Source: Bacteroidaceae bacterium
Lineage (GTDB): Bacteria > Bacteroidota > Bacteroidia > Bacteroidales > Bacteroidaceae
DNA length: 32,975 nt
Direction: 5' to 3'
Assembly: GCA_017416735.1 (NCBI GenBank)
Contig: JAFQBF010000091.1
Coordinates: 1-32,975, forward strand
The notes below the pieces were generated by a model. That model was not told the DNA's origin and searched no databases. It saw only the letters and a list, made by a program, of their open reading frames with translations. This document shows, in pieces, positions 24,506 through 31,762 of the stretch. Made by a program: the position numbers and the translations under genes. Each line of letters begins with the position of its first letter. Positions within the stretch are counted from its first letter, which is position 1.

Positions 24506-25714
24506 TTATGATTCAAACAACCTGCTCCGTGCCACCATACAGGCACCGACGATACCCGCCTTGTCCTTCAACTTGGAAGGTACTATGAACGAATCACGAA
24601 TCATCAGGTTGAGCGTATATTTGCGCACCGTAGAAGCTATAGGCTGAATCAGGTAATCGCCCGTCAACGAAAGTTTTCCACCGATGACCACCATTTCAGG
24701 ATTGAAGATATTGACCAATCCGGCAATGTGCGTACCCAACTTCACGCCCAAGTCTTCCACCAGCTCAATACAAAGCATATCTTCTCTTTCTATCGCTTCT
24801 ATCACATCGTCCAAGGTGATTAGAGAAATGTCCTCCTTAAACTGCTGGATAATGGATGACTTTCCGCTTCGCAATTGCTCCAACAAATTCCGGTGGAGCG
24901 CCAATCCGGAAGCCTCGGTCTCGATGCAACCCTTCTTTCCGCAATGACAAAGGATTTCGTTGTCGTATCCATAATTATGCCCGAACTCGCCAGAGAAACC
25001 CGAACGTCCCTTATACATCTTTCCGTCGATGATGATGCCTGCCGCAATTCCCCAACTCACATTGATGAACAATACATCCTTTTCATTTCGCACAACCCCA
25101 TTCATGTATTCTCCGTAAGCCATGGCACGGGTATCGTTGTCTATGGACACATTCAGTCCGTCCAACTTTTCCGAAAGGATTTCCGTCAACGGCCGTTCTC
25201 CAAGATTGAATATGCTATAGCTATATCCCAAATCCGAATTGACGCGGCCGATAAGGTTCACATTGATGTTCAGAAGCTTCTCTTCGTCCAAAGCAATGTC
25301 CTTCATGAATTCCCGGATGATGCCACAGAATTCCTCAAGGCTTTCCATTGTATTCTTCGCCACGAAAGGGATATCACGCTTCACATGAACCATATCCCCC
25401 TTGAAATTGATGACTCCAATGTTAATGGAAGTCATACAAAGCTCCACGCCCATGAAAAAGCCCGAATCAGGATTCAATCCATACAAGCTGGGATGACGTC
25501 CACCCGTAGTTTCCAACTTGCCATAATCATTCAGGTAACCTTCCATACACATTTCGTCAATGAACTTGGTTACCGTCGGCACACTCAAATCCAGTTCCTT
25601 GGCGAGCTCCGTGATTGTCGAAGTACCATTATAAATATAGTGAGTGATGATGCGCTTTCTCATCACAGCCTGCTTGGTTCCTCCTTCCAATCCTTTCAAG
25701 AGTTTATTGTTCAT
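24506..25714 (-). CDS. ROK family transcriptional regulator (NagC-like)
   Basis: A 402-aa DNA-binding protein; the ATG at 25714 is chosen over an in-frame TTG two codons upstream. The N-terminal winged helix covers about residues 15-65 (TITELAKELDLSVPTVTKFIDEM and GRHP). The ROK sugar-kinase-like domain follows, with SIDNDTRAMAYGEY, a glycine-rich SGEFGHN and the ROK zinc motif CHCGKKGCIE (C256, C258, C263). The HTH plus ROK layout is that of NagC/Mlc/XylR repressors that respond to a sugar or sugar phosphate. It diverges from nagB, so it most likely controls the amino-sugar genes and itself. An amino sugar or its phosphate is the likely inducer, by inference. Confidence 0.93.
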   Translation of the reverse strand: MNNKLLKGLEGGTKQAVMRKRIITHYIYNGTSTITELAKELDLSVPTVTKFIDEMCMEGYLNDYGKLETTGGRHPSLYGLNPDSGFFMGVELCMTSINIGVINFKGDMVHVKRDIPFVAKNTMESLEEFCGIIREFMKDIALDEEKLLNINVNLIGRVNSDLGYSYSIFNLGERPLTEILSEKLDGLNVSIDNDTRAMAYGEYMNGVVRNEKDVLFINVSWGIAAGIIIDGKMYKGRSGFSGEFGHNYGYDNEILCHCGKKGCIETEASGLALHRNLLEQLRSGKSSIIQQFKEDISLITLDDVIEAIEREDMLCIELVEDLGVKLGTHIAGLVNIFNPEMVVIGGKLSLTGDYLIQPIASTVRKYTLNLMIRDSFIVPSKLKDKAGIVGACMVARSRLFES

Positions 25715-25734
25715 AATCAATCGCTTTTAGTTTC

Positions 25735-25850
25735 CCACAAAGATAGTGATAATTCAACGAATCGGCTCATATCGGAAGATATTTTTTTCTGTTTTTCTAA
25801 ATTAAGGCTCATTTTCTTTTCCTTTTCACAAAACATCCCTATCTTTGTGG
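25735..25850. promoter_or_regulatory. Divergent, mirror-image promoters of the ROK gene and nagB
   Basis: CCACAAAGATAG (25735-25746) is the exact inverse of CTATCTTTGTGG (25839-25850); each contains a TATCTTTG -7 element for the gene it faces. For nagB, TTTT at 25817-25820 lies 19 nt upstream of its -7 element. GGCTCAT occurs directly repeated at 25764-25770 and 25806-25812, 42 bp (about four turns) apart, a possible regulator site. Confidence 0.6.
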
Positions 25851-25896
25851 AAGATATAACAAATTCAGTTAACTAAAATCATTAAAGAAAAAAACT

Positions 25897-26688
25897 ATGA
25901 GAGTAATTATCGTAAACGACTATCAAGCGATTTCTCAGTGGGCTGCAAACTATGTAGCTGGTAAAATCAACGCTGCCAATCCGACTCCGGAAAAGCCATT
26001 CATCCTCGGTTGCCCGACAGGTTCTTCTCCACTCGGTATGTACAAGGCTTTGATCGAATTGTACAAGGCAGGTAAGGTATCATTCGAAAATGTGGTGACT
26101 TTCAACATGGACGAATATGTAGGTCTTCCTGAAGAACATCCTGAAAGCTACCACTCATTCATGTGGAACAACTTCTTCAGCCACATCAACATCAAGAAGG
26201 AAAACGTTCACATCCTGAACGGTAACGCTGAAGACTTGGAAGCTGAATGCGCTGCTTACGAAGCTGCTATCGAAGCTGCAGGTGGTGTTGACTTGTTCAT
26301 GGGCGGTATCGGTCCTGACGGTCACGTGGCATTCAACGAACCGTTCTCAAGCCTCCAGAGCCGTACACGTATCAAGACTTTGACTACTGACACAATCATC
26401 GCCAACTCACGTTTCTTCGACAACGACGTGAACAAAGTTCCCAAGACTGCGTTGACAGTAGGTGTAGGCACAGTAATGGCTGCCAAGGAAGTATTGATTC
26501 TCTGCAACGGTCACAACAAGGCTCGCGCATTGCAAGCTGCAGTTGAAGGTCCGGTTTGCCAGGAATGGACAATCTCAGGCTTGCAGATGCACCCGCACGG
26601 CATCATCGTTTGTGACGAAGCTGCTACAGCTGAATTGAAGGTAGGTACTTACAAGTACTTCAAGGACATTGAAAAGAACAACATCTAA
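25897..26688 (+). CDS. nagB: Glucosamine-6-phosphate deaminase
   Basis: A 263-aa cytoplasmic enzyme that converts glucosamine-6-phosphate to fructose-6-phosphate and ammonia. The alignment with E. coli NagB keeps even residue numbers: D72 in [10 protein letters not shown]141 and H143 in [14 protein letters not shown], and E148 in NEP. Phosphate-contact segments [10 protein letters not shown] and SRTRIKTLT are present. It is the first gene of a rightward pair with the NagB-PIG-L fusion (14 nt apart) and is divergent from the ROK regulator, so induction by amino sugars is likely. Confidence 0.97.
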   Translation: MRVIIVNDYQAISQWAANYVAGKINAANPTPEKPFILGCPTGSSPLGMYKALIELYKAGKVSFENVVTFNMDEYVGLPEEHPESYHSFMWNNFFSHINIKKENVHILNGNAEDLEAECAAYEAAIEAAGGVDLFMGGIGPDGHVAFNEPFSSLQSRTRIKTLTTDTIIANSRFFDNDVNKVPKTALTVGVGTVMAAKEVLILCNGHNKARALQAAVEGPVCQEWTISGLQMHPHGIIVCDEAATAELKVGTYKYFKDIEKNNI

Positions 26689-26702
26689 TTAATTGGACGA
26701 TT

Positions 26703-28691
26703 ATGAGAACAAACCTAAGTTCACAGATTACCCTCAATAGGGTCTCTACCAAGTACTACAAACCAGAAAACGCAGTAGAGCGTTCCGTATTGACACGTTT
26801 CGAAAAAGTGCCGACAGACATCTACGAGTCTGTGGACGAAGGAGTGTGTCATATTGCCAATGAAATAGCCGGTAAGATACAGGATCGCCAACGCGAAGGC
26901 AAGTTCTTCGTGATTGGCGCCGGTACCGGTGCCTCCCTCCGTCCCTTGTATGCCGAACTTGTCCGTAAGCACAAGGACGAAGGCCTCAGCTTCCGCAACG
27001 TAGTGGTATTCAATCTCTATGAATATTATCCGCTTACTCCGGAAAGCGCAGGCAGCAGCTTCTCACAACTCAAGGACTTGTTTGTTGACCAAATCGACAT
27101 CGACAAGCAGAATGTCTTTACCATCGACGGAAGCATTCCACAAGAATCGGTGTTCGAGTATTGCCGTCTGTACGAACAACGCTTGCAGACTTTCGGCGGT
27201 ATGGACATCGCATTGATGGGAATCGGTCGTGAAGGCAACATCGCTATGAACGAACCGGGCTCCAACCTCAACTCCCCTACCCGCCTCATCTTGATGAATG
27301 CCACTTCGCGCACCGAAGCCGGTCACAATTTAGGTGTGGACAATCTTCCTCCTTGCTCCATCACGATGGGCGTATCGACCCTTATGGGAGCACGCAAGAT
27401 TTACCTGTTGGCTTGGGGCGAAAACAAGGCGGACATCATCCAGAAAGCAGTGGAAGAAAAAGCCAGCGACGCACTTCCCGCTTCTTACCTCCAGATGCAC
27501 AACAACGCAAACGTTTGCATCGACTTGAGTGCAGCTGCACACCTCACACGAATCCAGCGCCCGTGGCTGGTAACCAACTGTGAATGGAACGACAAGCTCA
27601 TCCGTAGCGCCATCGTATGGTTGTGCCTCCGACTCAAGAAACCTATTCTCAAGCTGACAAACAAAGATTACAACGAAAACGGATTGAGCGAACTGTTGGC
27701 ATTGTACGGCTCGGCCTACAATGTGAACATCAAGATTTTCAACGACCTGCAACACACCATCACCGGATGGCCGGGCGGCAAGCCGAATGCTGACGATACC
27801 TATCGTCCCGAACGTGCCAAGCCATTCCCGAAACGTGTGGTTGTGTTCTCTCCGCACCCGGACGATGATGTCATCTCCATGGGTGGTACCCTCCGTCGTT
27901 TGGTTCAACAAGGCCATGAAGTTCATGTGGCCTACCAGACATCGGGTAACATTGCGGTAGGCGATGAAGAAGCAATACGCTTCATGCACTTCATCAATGG
28001 CTTCAACCAATTGTTCGACGGCAACAACAATGAAGTCATCCGCAACAAATACTCGGAAATCAAGGAATTCCTTGCCAACAAGAAGGAAGGTGATATGGAC
28101 AACCGTGACATCCTTACCATCAAGGGCTTGATTCGCCGTGGTGAAGCACGTACTTCCTGTACCTTCAACCAGATTCCATTGAGCCGTTGCCACTTCCTCG
28201 ACCTTCCGTTCTATGAAACCGGCAAGATTGAAAAGAATCCTATCAGCGAAGCCGATGTGGACATCGTATTGAAGCTCCTCCGCGATGTTCAGCCTCATCA
28301 GATTTATGTAGCTGGCGACTTGGCCGACCCTCACGGCACACACCGTGTCTGCACCGATGCCGTATTTGCAGCCGTCGATGTAGAAAAGGACAACAATGCC
28401 GAATGGCTGAAAGAATGCCGCATCTGGATGTACCGTGGCGCGTGGGCAGAATGGGAAATCGAAAACATTGAAATGGCTGTACCGTTCAGCCCGGAAGAAC
28501 TCCGTGCAAAGCGTAACTCCATCCTGAAGCATCAGTCACAGATGGAAAGTGCTCCGTTCCTGGGCAACGACGAACGCTTGTTCTGGCAACGCAGCGAAGA
28601 CCGCAACCGCGGCACCGCTTCTTTGTACGACCAACTGGGCTTGGCTTGCTACGAGGCTATGGAAGCATTTGTAGAATATAAACCCCTATAA
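26703..28691 (+). CDS. NagB-like (degenerate) domain fused to PIG-L/LmbE deacetylase domain
   Basis: A 662-aa cytoplasmic two-domain protein, usually annotated in Bacteroidales as glucosamine-6-phosphate deaminase. Residues about 30-300 follow the NagB fold, but the catalytic positions differ from NagB: D72 is replaced by Y106 (FNLYEYYPL), D141 by E177 and H143 by N179 (GIGREGNIAMNEP); only E148 is kept (E184). Residues about 375-655 are a PIG-L/LmbE domain with an intact metal site: H385, D387 and D388 in SPHPDDD and H544/H547 in DPHGTH. The deacetylase half therefore looks active and the deaminase half probably not. Following nagB by 14 nt, it may remove the acetyl group from N-acetylglucosamine-6-phosphate or a related sugar, which is inference. 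Confidence 0.93.
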   Translation: MRTNLSSQITLNRVSTKYYKPENAVERSVLTRFEKVPTDIYESVDEGVCHIANEIAGKIQDRQREGKFFVIGAGTGASLRPLYAELVRKHKDEGLSFRNVVVFNLYEYYPLTPESAGSSFSQLKDLFVDQIDIDKQNVFTIDGSIPQESVFEYCRLYEQRLQTFGGMDIALMGIGREGNIAMNEPGSNLNSPTRLILMNATSRTEAGHNLGVDNLPPCSITMGVSTLMGARKIYLLAWGENKADIIQKAVEEKASDALPASYLQMHNNANVCIDLSAAAHLTRIQRPWLVTNCEWNDKLIRSAIVWLCLRLKKPILKLTNKDYNENGLSELLALYGSAYNVNIKIFNDLQHTITGWPGGKPNADDTYRPERAKPFPKRVVVFSPHPDDDVISMGGTLRRLVQQGHEVHVAYQTSGNIAVGDEEAIRFMHFINGFNQLFDGNNNEVIRNKYSEIKEFLANKKEGDMDNRDILTIKGLIRRGEARTSCTFNQIPLSRCHFLDLPFYETGKIEKNPISEADVDIVLKLLRDVQPHQIYVAGDLADPHGTHRVCTDAVFAAVDVEKDNNAEWLKECRIWMYRGAWAEWEIENIEMAVPFSPEELRAKRNSILKHQSQMESAPFLGNDERLFWQRSEDRNRGTASLYDQLGLACYEAMEAFVEYKPL

Positions 28692-28732
28692 ATAAAAACC
28701 TAACCTAATTTTACTAACCTTTTACAAAAACG

Positions 28733-28767
28733 AAGCCGCCGGCAGATGTGAAATCTCCCGGCGGCTT
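28733..28767 (+). terminator. Intrinsic terminator of the nagB operon
   Basis: AAGCCGCCGG (28733-28742) pairs perfectly with CCGGCGGCTT (28758-28767), followed by GCCTTTTCC. It lies in the gap to the convergent regulator gene. Confidence 0.85.
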
Positions 28768-28790
28768 GCCTTTTCCGTTCATATTTTCTA

Positions 28791-30371
28791 TCAAAAAACA
28801 GCCAAAAAACCATCCAATGTCTCTCCTTCACCGATTCCCATCTTCTCCTTCAGACGAAGTTTCTTGCGGCTTACCGAATTCTTGCTGATGCAATAAATGT
28901 CCGTCAAGCTCTGGATGCTCATGTTGATTTTCACCAAGCAACAGAAGTTGATGTCCTTTTCGGAAAGCATCGGGAAGCGCGACCGCAACTTCTTCGTGAA
29001 ATCATCGTATCCGCTATCCACCATCAACCGAATCTCCTTCCAGTCCGTATCCGAGAGCTGGATATGTTTCTCCTTCTCCATATCCGTAAGTTTCTCGAAC
29101 ACCTGCATCCGCTTGAAAAGTTCTTCACGCATCCGGGCATCCTTCTCCCTCAACAAGGCTTCCTTTTCCTTCATCAAGGCTTCCTTCTCGCGAAGGGAAC
29201 TCAACTCCTCCTGTTGCTTCAGCATCACATTCTCCTGCATCAAGCGGTTACGCTCATTGATTCGCTTGCGATGGAAAAGATAAAAAACAGAACTACCCAA
29301 CAAGACCATCAGCAGCAAGACCAATCCCAATATCAGAATGACGTGCTTCTGCCGCTCCACCTTCAGTTCGTTCAACTGATTCAGCATCTTCATAGCTTCG
29401 AAATCACGGGTTTCTTTTTCGTTTGCCAAAGAGAAATAGCTATTGTTCCATACCTGTTGGGCTTTGTAATACATATCGAACGCTTCCTTGTCGGATTCAC
29501 GGGCCTTTGCCATCATCCCCATCCGTTCGTAGGCTTGCGATGCGATGAAACCATTGCCCGTCTCCGTGGCTATCCGATAGTGCTTCATCGCCGAGTCGGG
29601 TTCGTGCATCGCCAACCAATAGTCCCCTTTTATCATATTATAATAAGGTATATCTGCACGCTTTATCCGCTCGCGGAGCCGTGCCAAAAGCTCCAACGCT
29701 TTCTTCGAATCCTTCTGCTGAGGCAGGAAGTCCAATACCAATTTGGTCAATTGAAACATCGGGATGCTGGAATCCAGTTCCATTGTTTTCAAATAATACC
29801 ACGCAGCCGAATCCCCTTGTTGCTTGGCTTGACACAAGTCGCCACGCAAGGCATAAATCCGAGCTTCACTGAACAATCGGTATTTAGCCGCCTCGTTCAA
29901 ATAATGAAGAGCAGAATCTGCATCATCCTGATAAAACTTAAGCAGATACTTATAGCGATACCAACGGGAAGAATCACGCTTGTTTCGGATATACCCCCGC
30001 ACCTCATCAGCCAAACCATCGGTCACCTTTTTGTCATCCAATCGATTGTAATAATACACCATCTGAAGGAAGCGTGCATCGAAAGCCCTTTCGTGTCCTT
30101 TCGGATAGCGTTCCTTCATCGTGCCAATCATAGAATCCAGCCGGCTCTTTTCCATCGCCATCAGATAAGCATACGATGCCTTCATACGGAAGTAGTGATA
30201 ATCGAGTGCATCTTCCTGAGTGAGCGATGCAGAATCTACCATCAGCAGATAATGTTGCACACTGTCATAATCCACTCCCCACAAGGCTTCTACCTTGTCG
30301 AGATAATATCGGTTGTCCCGGCATCCCGCCAGAAGCAAGCACGTGAGGAACAGATACAACAACTTTCTCAT
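28791..30371 (-). CDS. Membrane-spanning TPR / coiled-coil / HTH regulator
   Basis: A 526-aa protein. The N-terminus has a lipobox-like signal (LLLAGC, Cys17). Residues about 20-335 are TPR-like helices (for example DSALHYLNEAAKY, DSAMKHYRIATETG) and would be periplasmic. A single transmembrane segment covers about 343-366, followed by a coiled coil rich in KEKEALLREK (about 370-435). The C-terminus (about 467-526, FPMLSEKDINFCCLVKINMS, then ISKNSVSRKKLRLKEKMG) looks like a LuxR/ECF-like helix-turn-helix, placed in the cytoplasm. This layout is common in Bacteroides and is usually thought to pass an envelope signal to transcription. It follows the TPR and propeller genes on the same strand but has its own promoter. 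Confidence 0.85.
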   Translation of the reverse strand: MRKLLYLFLTCLLLAGCRDNRYYLDKVEALWGVDYDSVQHYLLMVDSASLTQEDALDYHYFRMKASYAYLMAMEKSRLDSMIGTMKERYPKGHERAFDARFLQMVYYYNRLDDKKVTDGLADEVRGYIRNKRDSSRWYRYKYLLKFYQDDADSALHYLNEAAKYRLFSEARIYALRGDLCQAKQQGDSAAWYYLKTMELDSSIPMFQLTKLVLDFLPQQKDSKKALELLARLRERIKRADIPYYNMIKGDYWLAMHEPDSAMKHYRIATETGNGFIASQAYERMGMMAKARESDKEAFDMYYKAQQVWNNSYFSLANEKETRDFEAMKMLNQLNELKVERQKHVILILGLVLLLMVLLGSSVFYLFHRKRINERNRLMQENVMLKQQEELSSLREKEALMKEKEALLREKDARMREELFKRMQVFEKLTDMEKEKHIQLSDTDWKEIRLMVDSGYDDFTKKLRSRFPMLSEKDINFCCLVKINMSIQSLTDIYCISKNSVSRKKLRLKEKMGIGEGETLDGFLAVF

Positions 30372-30378
30372 ACGCTTA

Positions 30379-30410
30379 CAAATTTACGACTTTTCAATGG
30401 CATAGCCAAA
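30379..30410 (-). promoter_or_regulatory. Near-consensus promoter directly before the TPR/HTH regulator
   Basis: On the minus strand TTTG (30410-30407), 20 nt and TAAATTTG (30386-30379) match the consensus. Only 7 nt separate it from the ATG at 30371, so the transcript would have almost no leader. Confidence 0.65.
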
Positions 30411-30422
30411 CTATATGGTCTT

Positions 30423-31757
30423 TCATTTCTTTTGTATTCCTTTTTCAAAAAACTCTTTTTCCCTCATCTTTTTGAAGAAATCGATGATACGGCTTTGCTT
30501 ATATGTCTCATGGCTATAAGCCCCATCTTTGGAGTTTCCATCACTATCCACAAGCAGGTTGTCATTCTTGGTCACAGCATCCATATATTTCTTATAATAA
30601 TGGAGAGCATTTGCCTCGTCCTTGGTTTCTTTTTCATAAATATAACCAATGTTGTAAAACAGACTGTAGTCTTTATTCAAGCCGTAAAGTTTCTTGATGT
30701 TTTCAATTCTTTCATAAGGAGAATTTTTCCGGACATTTTGCTCGCACTCTACAAGAACTTCGTATAAACGAGCCATTACACTGTCAGAAGGAGTAGTGAC
30801 TTCAATGGCTTCCTTAATATATTCCAATCCATCTTCTTTCCAGGAACCTTTTACGGATGCCTTGGCCAAATGATAGAGGACGTTTATATCGAAAGGTCTC
30901 TTTTTGTAAGCAGCCAGCAAATTGTCGTGAGCCTCCCAATAATCCTTTTTCCCGAAATAGCTGATACCTAAATAATAGGAGGTGGTAAAAGCCTTGTCCT
31001 TCATCTTCTTCAAGGCCTCGTGACGGCTGATGGATTTGTCGTATTCCTTCAGCATACAATAGGCTTTGGCATTCTGTCGGTTCACGTCAATGTCGGTGGT
31101 ATCGGTCAAACGGTAGTTTTCAGTAACCTCGACTGCATCGTCGTATTGCTGGAAGTCATTCAGCATAGCAGCCAAACGCGCAACGGTTTGTCTATCCAAC
31201 GAGTCGCGACTGTAGGCATCCTGATAGGCCCAATAGGCATCGTCCAACGAATCAGGATATTCTGTCCCGAGACCTTCATAAGCCATACCCAACAACTGGT
31301 ATGCAGTTGCTGAAGCAGAATCGTTTCCAATCCACTGCAAACATTCATCGCACGCCTCGGAATATTCTTCGGCAACAAGCAACGAACGGATGTACTGTTG
31401 CCTAAAGAATTTGTTTTCAGGGAACAGGCCGGTAGCTTTCCGGTAGCACAACATTGCTTGATGATAACGGTTGGTCGTTTTATAACATTTAGCCAGTTCC
31501 ATCAATACATCTACACGAGTGCTGTCTTTGTCCAGTAACGAGTTCCACTCTTTGGTAGCTTCAGGGAAACGGTTCATAGCCTCCAAAGCCTGTGCCCGTA
31601 ATGGAGTAAACAAAGTGTCGCCGTTTTCCGGTAATATCTGGCTAATTACAGATTCATAATCGCAAGCCTTGACGGATGAGCGGATTTCTGCTTCCGACTG
31701 GGAATAAATACACATCGGGAGCAAAATCAACAATAAAAAGGTGATGGTTTTCTTCAT
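30423..31757 (-). CDS. Periplasmic TPR protein
   Basis: A 444-aa secreted protein with a signal peptide (MKKTITFLLLILLPMCIYSQ, no lipobox Cys at the usual spot). The rest is a string of tetratricopeptide-like helical pairs, for example AMNRFPEATKEWNSLLDKDS, MLCYRKATGLFPENKF and AYKKRPFDINVLYHLAKAS. TPR arrays bind other proteins; no catalytic motif is seen. It starts 5 nt after the propeller lipoprotein gene ends, so the two are co-transcribed, and it is followed by the TPR/HTH regulator on the same strand. Confidence 0.9.
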   Translation of the reverse strand: MKKTITFLLLILLPMCIYSQSEAEIRSSVKACDYESVISQILPENGDTLFTPLRAQALEAMNRFPEATKEWNSLLDKDSTRVDVLMELAKCYKTTNRYHQAMLCYRKATGLFPENKFFRQQYIRSLLVAEEYSEACDECLQWIGNDSASATAYQLLGMAYEGLGTEYPDSLDDAYWAYQDAYSRDSLDRQTVARLAAMLNDFQQYDDAVEVTENYRLTDTTDIDVNRQNAKAYCMLKEYDKSISRHEALKKMKDKAFTTSYYLGISYFGKKDYWEAHDNLLAAYKKRPFDINVLYHLAKASVKGSWKEDGLEYIKEAIEVTTPSDSVMARLYEVLVECEQNVRKNSPYERIENIKKLYGLNKDYSLFYNIGYIYEKETKDEANALHYYKKYMDAVTKNDNLLVDSDGNSKDGAYSHETYKQSRIIDFFKKMREKEFFEKGIQKK

Positions 31758-31762
31758 TTTGG

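Noticed and set aside
25851-25896. Leader of nagB considered for a riboswitch or glmS-like ribozyme
   Set aside because: Only about 45 nt of AT-rich sequence lie between the promoter and the start codon, too short and unstructured for such an element.
27330-28532. 400-codon open frame on the minus strand inside the NagB-PIG-L gene
   Set aside because: It is the antisense shadow of a strongly conserved enzyme gene; it has no ribosome-binding or promoter signal and no recognisable motif.
29064-30767. Long open frame (567 codons) on the plus strand opposite the TPR/HTH and TPR genes
   Set aside because: It runs antisense to two convincing genes with signal peptides, spans their intergenic gap and promoter, and its translation is rich in His, Ile and Leu without any domain pattern.
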